Shown: positions 12,874 to 17,372 of the stretch, in pieces
Numbering within the stretch: position 1 is the stretch's first letter
Layout: the number at the start of each line of letters is the position of its first letter
DNA from: an uncultured Eubacterium sp.
GTDB taxonomy: Bacteria; Bacillota; Clostridia; Lachnospirales; Lachnospiraceae
Assembly (NCBI GenBank): GCA_900547255.1
Contig: URGC01000050.1
Span: forward strand, 1-17,372
DNA length: 17,372 bases
Direction: 5' to 3'
Program-made: the position numbers and the translations under genes
The notes under the pieces: generated by a model
What the model saw: the letters and a program-made list of their open reading frames with translations, nothing else
What the model was told of the DNA's origin: nothing
The model's database searches: none

Positions 12874-13875
12874 ATGGCAAATAAGAGAGATTGTTATGAG
12901 GTACTTGGAGTTTCAAGGGATGCAGATGAGGCTGCAATTAAGAAGGCGTATCGAAAGCTTGCAAAAAAGTATCATCCCGATACTAATGTCGGTAATGCGC
13001 AGGCGGAAGAGAAGTTTAAGGAAATTAACGAGAGCTATGATATAATCGGTAATCCTGAAAAGAGAAAATTATACGATAAATACGGATACATGGCATTTCA
13101 GGAAGGATTTGATGCAAAGAAAGCCGAAGAGTACGAGAAGTATGGCGGCGGCTTTAATGGCGGATTCAATCCATTTGAAGGTCATGGCAGCTACACTTCT
13201 GGCGGAAATGGCACGTATGAGTTCCATTTTGACGGAACCAATGGCGGAGACATAGATGATATATTAAAGAATCTGTTCGGCGGCAGTGGATTTGGCGGGG
13301 CATCAGGATTTGGCGGGGCATCAGGCTTTGGAGGCGGATTTAATGCTGACAGGCAGGGAGCTGATGCACACGCAGATATCAATATAAGCTTTGATGAGGC
13401 TGTCAATGGATGTGATAAGAATATTACATTGCAGGGCTCAGACGGAAGAACACAATCGCTTCGTGTCCATATACCGGCGGGTGTCGATACAGGCAGCAAG
13501 GTGCGTCTGAAAGGTAAAGGCGGCAAGGGTGTCGGCGGTGCCAAGGATGGCGATTTGTTCCTGAATGTCAATGTTGGCAGTAAGCCAGGATATGACAGAA
13601 AGGGACTGGACATCTATACAACTATTAATATTCCTTATACAACAGCGGTTCTTGGCGGTGATGCGATAGTCCACACAATGACAGGCGATGTGAGCTGTAA
13701 GATAAAAGAGGGAACACAGTCCGGAAGCAAGATAAGGTTAAGAGGAAAGGGAGTGCCTTCAATGAAGAACAGGAATGTGCGTGGTGACCAGTATGTTACT
13801 GTACAGATTCAGGTTCCAAGAAATGTGTCTCCAAGGGCAAAAGAGAAACTTGAAGAATTATCAAAGCTGATTTAA
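12874..13875 (+). CDS. DnaJ-family (Hsp40) co-chaperone without zinc-finger domain, CbpA/type II-like
   Basis: This cytoplasmic co-chaperone would stimulate DnaK ATPase activity and deliver unfolded clients. The J domain spans about residues 5-75 with the HPD tripeptide at 34-36. A Gly/Phe-rich region (about 90-165) contains tandem GFGGAS repeats. The C-terminal substrate-binding and dimerisation domains begin near residue 170 and end at 333. The four CxxCxGxG repeats of classical DnaJ are absent, so this is a type II protein like CbpA and not the housekeeping DnaJ. GGAGG at 12860-12864 lies nine bases before the ATG at 12874; an in-frame TTG at 12868 is too close. It is not linked to hrcA, grpE or dnaK, yet carries its own CIRCE, so it belongs to the HrcA regulon. 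No clear terminator follows before the next promoter. Confidence 0.93.
   Translation: MANKRDCYEVLGVSRDADEAAIKKAYRKLAKKYHPDTNVGNAQAEEKFKEINESYDIIGNPEKRKLYDKYGYMAFQEGFDAKKAEEYEKYGGGFNGGFNPFEGHGSYTSGGNGTYEFHFDGTNGGDIDDILKNLFGGSGFGGASGFGGASGFGGGFNADRQGADAHADINISFDEAVNGCDKNITLQGSDGRTQSLRVHIPAGVDTGSKVRLKGKGGKGVGGAKDGDLFLNVNVGSKPGYDRKGLDIYTTINIPYTTAVLGGDAIVHTMTGDVSCKIKEGTQSGSKIRLRGKGVPSMKNRNVRGDQYVTVQIQVPRNVSPRAKEKLEELSKLI
13288..13323 (+). repeat. Two identical 18-bp tandem repeats in the dnaJ-like Gly/Phe region
   Basis: Bases 13288-13305 and 13306-13323 are identical and in frame, each encoding GFGGAS; a degenerate third unit (GFGGG) follows. Perfect in-frame repeats of this kind can expand or contract by slippage without breaking the gene. 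Confidence 0.9.
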
Positions 13876-13880
13876 TTAAT

Positions 13881-13909
13881 TTGGATTAGTGCGAATAATG
13901 TGGTATCAT
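13881..13909 (+). promoter_or_regulatory. Promoter of the D,D-carboxypeptidase gene
   Basis: TTGGAT at 13881-13886 and TATCAT at 13904-13909 have a 17-base spacer and an extended -10 TG at 13901-13902. It starts six bases after the dnaJ-like stop codon, so the next gene need not depend on heat-shock transcription. Confidence 0.6.
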
Positions 13910-13942
13910 ATATATATTAATATAATATGAGGAGGTATCACA

Positions 13943-14887
13943 TTGGCAACATCAGGCAATAGACGACCAGTGAGAATGTCAAAGAGACAGCGCCAGTTAA
14001 AGAGGCAGAGACAGCTGCTTGCGCTGGGTGTATCAGTAGTGGCATTAGTTATAATTATTATTGTGGCGGTTTCACTAAAAGCGTGCGGTAATAAAAAGAA
14101 CAATACAAATGCAGATAACACACAGCAGTTAACAACGACAGGTACAACTGCGCAGGCAGAGTCATCTTCTAAGTCAGATGATGATAAGAGCAGCCAGGCT
14201 GCCGTGGAACAGAATAATAACCAGACTACAGAGGCTGCTTCATCTTCTACAAGCGCAGATAATAACCAGTCAGGAACAAGTCTGGGTGTGACATCTAAGG
14301 GATTTAAGATAGAGCAGAGGGATGGAGCAACATATATAGATGGAGTGCTTATTGCCAACAAGACATATGCGCTTTCAAGCTCATTTATACCAACTAATCC
14401 GGATGTTCCAGTTACAGAGGCAAGAAGTAACAAGAGCCTTGACAAGGATCTGATGGCGGCATGGAAGAAGCTGCAGGCGGCTGCCAGTGCAAATGGACTT
14501 AACATATATATATCAAGTGGATACAGGTCTTATCAGTATCAGGTTACAGTTTATAATAATTACGTTGCCAAAGATGGTAAGGCGATGGCTGATACATATT
14601 CATCAAGACCGGGTAATTCAGAGCACCAGACAGGATTGTGTTTTGACCTTAACAGTATAGATGACTCATTTGCTAATACAGCAGAGGGTAAATGGGTTGA
14701 TTCTAACTGCTACAAATATGGTTTCTGCATACGATTCCCTAAGGGTAAAGATGCGTATACCGGATACCAGTATGAGTCATGGCATTTAAGATATGTCGGG
14801 GAAGAGCTCGCAACAAAGCTGTATAATAACGGAGACTGGATTTCACTGGAAGAATATTTCGGAATAACAAGTGAATACCCTAATTAA
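13943..14887 (+). CDS. Membrane-anchored D-alanyl-D-alanine carboxypeptidase, VanY/LAS family
   Basis: This zinc peptidase would trim the terminal D-Ala from peptidoglycan stem peptides outside the membrane. A basic cytoplasmic start precedes one membrane span at about residues 25-45. A long Ser/Thr/Asn/Gln-rich linker (about 50-115) crosses the wall space. The VanY domain follows, with ISSGYRSYQYQ, the zinc motif SEHQTGLCFD (His228 and Asp235), and ESWH with catalytic Glu278 and zinc ligand His281. It is 314 residues with no cleaved signal peptide. The start is a TTG at 13943, supported by AGGAGG at 13930-13935 seven bases upstream; an ATG at 13976 (residue 12) has no ribosome-binding site. 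No vanH/A/X genes or two-component system are nearby, so this is wall maintenance rather than evidence of a glycopeptide-resistance cluster. Confidence 0.93.
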   Translation: MATSGNRRPVRMSKRQRQLKRQRQLLALGVSVVALVIIIIVAVSLKACGNKKNNTNADNTQQLTTTGTTAQAESSSKSDDDKSSQAAVEQNNNQTTEAASSSTSADNNQSGTSLGVTSKGFKIEQRDGATYIDGVLIANKTYALSSSFIPTNPDVPVTEARSNKSLDKDLMAAWKKLQAAASANGLNIYISSGYRSYQYQVTVYNNYVAKDGKAMADTYSSRPGNSEHQTGLCFDLNSIDDSFANTAEGKWVDSNCYKYGFCIRFPKGKDAYTGYQYESWHLRYVGEELATKLYNNGDWISLEEYFGITSEYPN

Positions 14888-14893
14888 AGATAG

Positions 14894-14942
14894 AAGCTCT
14901 CCATGTGGCACAGATGTATAGTGTCGCATGGAGAGCTTTTGG
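14894..14942 (+). terminator. Intrinsic terminator after the D,D-carboxypeptidase gene
   Basis: A 12-bp outer stem (14894-14905 with 14927-14938) is extended by GGCAC/GTGTC in the inner part and followed by TTTT-GG-C-ATTTAATTT. It starts 7 bases after the stop codon. Confidence 0.82.
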
Positions 14943-15081
14943 CATTTAATTTCAAAAATACATTACGATTGTCAGTTTATTTGCAATAAATATTAAAATA
15001 TCATAAACAATTATTACGGCGAAGTATATCAAAGCCTTGTGATTACTGGCTTAGAAGCGTTTTTGTTAAAATTTTCTGGTT

Positions 15082-15111
15082 TTGACATGCTTACCCCGAT
15101 AATGGTATATA
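15082..15111 (+). promoter_or_regulatory. Promoter of the citrate synthase / P-type ATPase unit
   Basis: A perfect TTGACA at 15082-15087 and TATATA at 15106-15111 have an 18-base spacer and an extended -10 TG at 15103-15104. A small inverted repeat TACC-N8-GGTA (15092-15107) fills the spacer and could bind a regulator. Confidence 0.65.
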
Positions 15112-15162
15112 TTAAAAATAAGATGCTTGTAAACGCAGTGATTTGCTGTATTAATGAGGAAT

Positions 15163-15183
15163 CTGTCTGGTTTGGCCAGTCAG
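15163..15183 (+). promoter_or_regulatory. Leader hairpin just upstream of the citrate synthase ribosome-binding site
   Basis: CTGTCTGG (15163-15170) and CCAGTCAG (15176-15183) pair with one T-T mismatch around a 5-base loop. It ends five bases before the AAAGGGG site (15187-15193), close enough to influence ribosome access, but no known element was recognised. Confidence 0.4.
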
Positions 15184-15203
15184 TTGAAAGGGGTAATTGA
15201 TAT

Positions 15204-16553
15204 ATGGAGAGAATTGATGGTTATACTGAGAAGCTTGCGGAGGTATGCATTAAAAACGATCAGATAGATAAGGCACTGTATGATGAATATGGCGTTAAGA
15301 GGGGACTTAGAGATCAGAATGGTGCGGGTGTTCTTACAGGACTTACGAATATATCATCAGTCAGGGCATTCGATATAATTGACGGACAGAAGGTTCCTTG
15401 TGATGGAGAGCTTTTATACAGAGGATATGACGTTACAGACCTTGTTAAGGGGAACAGGGGAGCACGTTATCAGTTTGAGGAGGCAGTGTATCTGTTATTG
15501 TTCGGTGAGCTTCCTGATAAAGAACAGTTTGAGGAATTTAAAGGCGTGATTGCCGGATGCATGGATCTTCCTACGAATTTCACAAGGGATGTCATTATGA
15601 AGGCTCCTAGTGCGGATATAATGAACAATATGACAAGAAGTATACTCACACTGGCTTCATATGATGATAAGAAGGATAACCTTGATATTGATAATGTTTT
15701 AAGACAGTGTATACAGCTTATAAGTACATTTCCAATGCTCGCGGTGTATGGATATCACGCATATAATCATTATGAAAATGATGGAAGCATGTATATCCAC
15801 AGACCTGACAGGTCATGTTCGATAGCTGAGAATTTTCTTAGATTATTAAGACCAGATATGGGATATACTGAATTAGAGGCGAGGGTTCTTGATATTGCAC
15901 TGCTTCTCCATATGGAGCACGGCGGTGGTAATAACTCTACATTTACAACAAGAGTGGTTACATCTTCTGGCTCAGATACTTATTCAGCTATTGCAGCTGC
16001 TATGTCTTCTCTTAAAGGAAGAAAGCATGGTGGCGCTAACCTTATGGTTATGAATATGATGGATGATATAAGTGAGCATGTAAAAGACCATGCGGATGAG
16101 GAAGCTATAGAGGCTTATCTTGATAAGATACTTAACAAAGAAGCATTTGACAGAAAAGGTCTTATCTATGGTATGGGTCATGCGGTTTATTCGCTGTCAG
16201 ACCCAAGAGAGCGTGTGTTTAAGAGATTTGTTGAGCAGTTAGCTGTGGAGAAGGGAAGAGAAAATGACATGCTTCTTTACAGCAATATTGAAAAGATTGC
16301 ACCAATGCTTATTGCCAGGGAGCGTAAGATTTACAAGGGTGTAAGTCCTAATGTGGACTTCTACAGTGGATTTGTATATGACATGTTAGGAATCCCAAGA
16401 CAGTTATATACACCCTTATTTGCGATAGCAAGAATTGCAGGATGGAGTGCTCATAGAATTGAGGAGCTTGTTACAACGGATAAGATAATCAGACCAGCAT
16501 ATAAGAGTCTTGTTACTAAGAAGGAATATATTCCAAGAGAGGAAAGGCACTAG
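15204..16553 (+). CDS. gltA: Citrate synthase
   Basis: The enzyme condenses acetyl-CoA and oxaloacetate to citrate in the cytoplasm. The 449-residue sequence has an N-terminal arm of about 40 residues, then the family core. The active site is complete: His239 in MEHGGGNNSTF, His275 in GRKHGGAN and Asp385 in NVDFYSG. LLYRGYDV (about residue 70) is the usual N-terminal signature. In a fermentative anaerobe it would feed the oxidative branch towards 2-oxoglutarate and glutamate. Neither aconitase nor isocitrate dehydrogenase is next to it; the next gene, 6 bases downstream, is a P-type ATPase, so the operon partner does not explain it. AAAGGGG lies about 10 bases before the ATG. A 2-methylcitrate synthase activity cannot be excluded from sequence alone, but no methylcitrate-cycle gene is nearby. 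Confidence 0.93.
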   Translation: MERIDGYTEKLAEVCIKNDQIDKALYDEYGVKRGLRDQNGAGVLTGLTNISSVRAFDIIDGQKVPCDGELLYRGYDVTDLVKGNRGARYQFEEAVYLLLFGELPDKEQFEEFKGVIAGCMDLPTNFTRDVIMKAPSADIMNNMTRSILTLASYDDKKDNLDIDNVLRQCIQLISTFPMLAVYGYHAYNHYENDGSMYIHRPDRSCSIAENFLRLLRPDMGYTELEARVLDIALLLHMEHGGGNNSTFTTRVVTSSGSDTYSAIAAAMSSLKGRKHGGANLMVMNMMDDISEHVKDHADEEAIEAYLDKILNKEAFDRKGLIYGMGHAVYSLSDPRERVFKRFVEQLAVEKGRENDMLLYSNIEKIAPMLIARERKIYKGVSPNVDFYSGFVYDMLGIPRQLYTPLFAIARIAGWSAHRIEELVTTDKIIRPAYKSLVTKKEYIPREERH

Positions 16554-16559
16554 ACAGAT

Positions 16560-17372
16560 ATGAGTGATATTAGTAAGTATCCTGGACTTACGTACAAAGA
16601 GGTATCGGCAAGAATCCGGAATGGTCAGGTTAACAAGCCAGTTGACACCGGAATGAAGTCTAATAAAGATATCATAAGGGAGAATTTACTGACTTATTTT
16701 AATATTATATTTCTTGTTCTGGCAGTGATGGTGTGCGCAGTAGGGTCGTTCAGAAGCCTTACATTCCTGCCCGTCATCATTGGAAATGCACTTATAGGTA
16801 TTGTACAGGAGATAAGAGCCAGAGATACACTTGCCAAGATGAATCTTCTGAGCGCACCGCATACATTTGTTATAAGGGATGGCGAGCGCAAGAAGATAAT
16901 GTCAGAGGAGCTTGTGGCAGACGACCTTGCGATATTCTCGTCTGGAGACCAGATACCAGCGGATGCGATTGTTATAGGCGGCTCAGTGCGTGTTAATGAA
17001 TCACTTCTGACAGGTGAGGCGGATGAGATTGAAAAGGTTCAGGGAGACAGGCTGTTATCGGGAAGCTTTATAGTTTCTGGTAAATGTAAGGCAATTATAG
17101 ACAAGGTTGGCAAGGATTCTTACATTTCCAGGCTGACTCTTGAGGCAAAATCGCAGAAGACACAGGAACAGTCAGAAATGATACGTTCTATTAATACTCT
17201 TATCAAATGGGTAGGTATCGTGATTATTCCGATTGGCGCAATACTTTTCTACCAGAGCTTTTTTATAACAAAGGATACATTGAGTGAGAGCGTTGTATCG
17301 ATGGTTGCGGCTGTTATAGGTATGATACCAGAGGGGTTATATCTGCTTACCACGATTGCACTGGCGGTCAGC
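16560..17372 (+). CDS. P-type cation-transporting ATPase, CtpE/Exp7-like subgroup, 3' end cut by window
   Basis: The frame is open from ATG 16560 through the last base, giving 271 codons of a protein expected to have roughly 800. Visible parts: a short N-terminal region, M1 (about 44-62) and M2 (about 66-82), the actuator domain with LLTGEA at 149-154, M3 (about 217-237) and the start of M4 with GMIPEGLYLLTTIALAVS, Glu258 being the ion-binding glutamate. The phosphorylation site and everything after it lie outside the window. The M4 sequence differs from the VAAIPEAL of the other ATPase here and resembles the CtpE/Exp7 group, so the two pumps are not recent duplicates. The actuator loop ends in Ala instead of the usual Ser of TGES. 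The gene follows citrate synthase by 6 bases; AAAGG 12 bases upstream is a mediocre ribosome-binding site, so it may rely on translational coupling. The ion is unknown. Confidence 0.88.
   Translation, partial: MSDISKYPGLTYKEVSARIRNGQVNKPVDTGMKSNKDIIRENLLTYFNIIFLVLAVMVCAVGSFRSLTFLPVIIGNALIGIVQEIRARDTLAKMNLLSAPHTFVIRDGERKKIMSEELVADDLAIFSSGDQIPADAIVIGGSVRVNESLLTGEADEIEKVQGDRLLSGSFIVSGKCKAIIDKVGKDSYISRLTLEAKSQKTQEQSEMIRSINTLIKWVGIVIIPIGAILFYQSFFITKDTLSESVVSMVAAVIGMIPEGLYLLTTIALAVS

Larger units (their letters stand above)
14888..15203 (+). other. Intergenic region between carboxypeptidase and citrate synthase genes
   Basis: This 316-base stretch holds the carboxypeptidase terminator at its left, the citrate synthase promoter and a leader of about 85 bases at its right. 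The middle (14945-15075) is A+T-rich with no gene or RNA element that I recognise. Confidence 0.5.

Noticed and set aside
13906..14505. A 199-codon open frame on the minus strand opposite the carboxypeptidase gene
   Set aside because: It is antisense to a well-supported gene with clear motifs and codes for low-complexity Ser/Leu/Val-rich sequence with no recognisable domain.
13943..14887. Carboxypeptidase as part of a vancomycin-resistance cluster
   Set aside because: No vanH, ligase, vanX or two-component regulator genes flank it, and LAS-family carboxypeptidases are common housekeeping enzymes.
15123..15200. A 25-residue open frame in the citrate synthase leader that could be a leader peptide
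   Set aside because: It starts within a few bases of the predicted transcription start, has no ribosome-binding site and shows no run of regulatory codons.
1..17372. CRISPR arrays, insertion sequences, prophage or integrative-element borders
   Set aside because: No regularly spaced repeats, transposase or integrase genes, tRNA genes or attachment-like repeats were found on either strand.

Overview
The window reads as ordinary chromosome from a motile, low-GC, anaerobic Firmicute. The gene set and A+T-rich DNA, with classical TTGACA/TATAAT promoters and strong GGAGG ribosome-binding sites, suggest a Lachnospiraceae member. Lachnospira/[Eubacterium] eligens would fit, but that is an inference from protein style and not a database match. 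I see no insertion sequence, prophage, tRNA, rRNA or CRISPR array. Both window ends cut through a gene.

Layout. 1-1661: the end of undecaprenyl-diphosphatase (uppP), then a NYN-nuclease/OST-HTH protein. 1697-6729: a chemotaxis block with a stand-alone methyl-accepting chemotaxis protein (MCP), then a two-gene unit of a sugar-type solute-binding lipoprotein and a second MCP, with no transporter permease. 6798-9743: a minus-strand P2-type cation ATPase preceded by a complete yybP-ykoY (Mn2+) riboswitch with an overlapping intrinsic terminator; its promoter stands back to back with that of a flavoprotein gene. 9778-11033: that iron-sulfur-flavoprotein-like gene and a convergent HD-domain protein. 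11271-12669: ribosomal protein bL25/Ctc and a zinc-dependent phospholipase C-like protein. 12775-13875: a DnaJ-like chaperone without zinc fingers under a CIRCE (HrcA) operator. 13881-14887: a membrane-anchored VanY-type D,D-carboxypeptidase. 15082-17372: citrate synthase and, 6 bases later, the first 271 codons of another P-type ATPase of a different subgroup.

The clearest regulatory circuit is the Mn2+ riboswitch controlling the ATPase. Its conserved blocks, the mutually exclusive terminator and the ion-site residues of the pump all point to Mn2+/Ca2+ efflux, not generic calcium transport. The most suggestive uncharacterised pairing is the orphan binding protein co-transcribed with a chemoreceptor. 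uppP and the carboxypeptidase serve the cell envelope. bL25/Ctc and the CIRCE-controlled DnaJ serve translation and stress.
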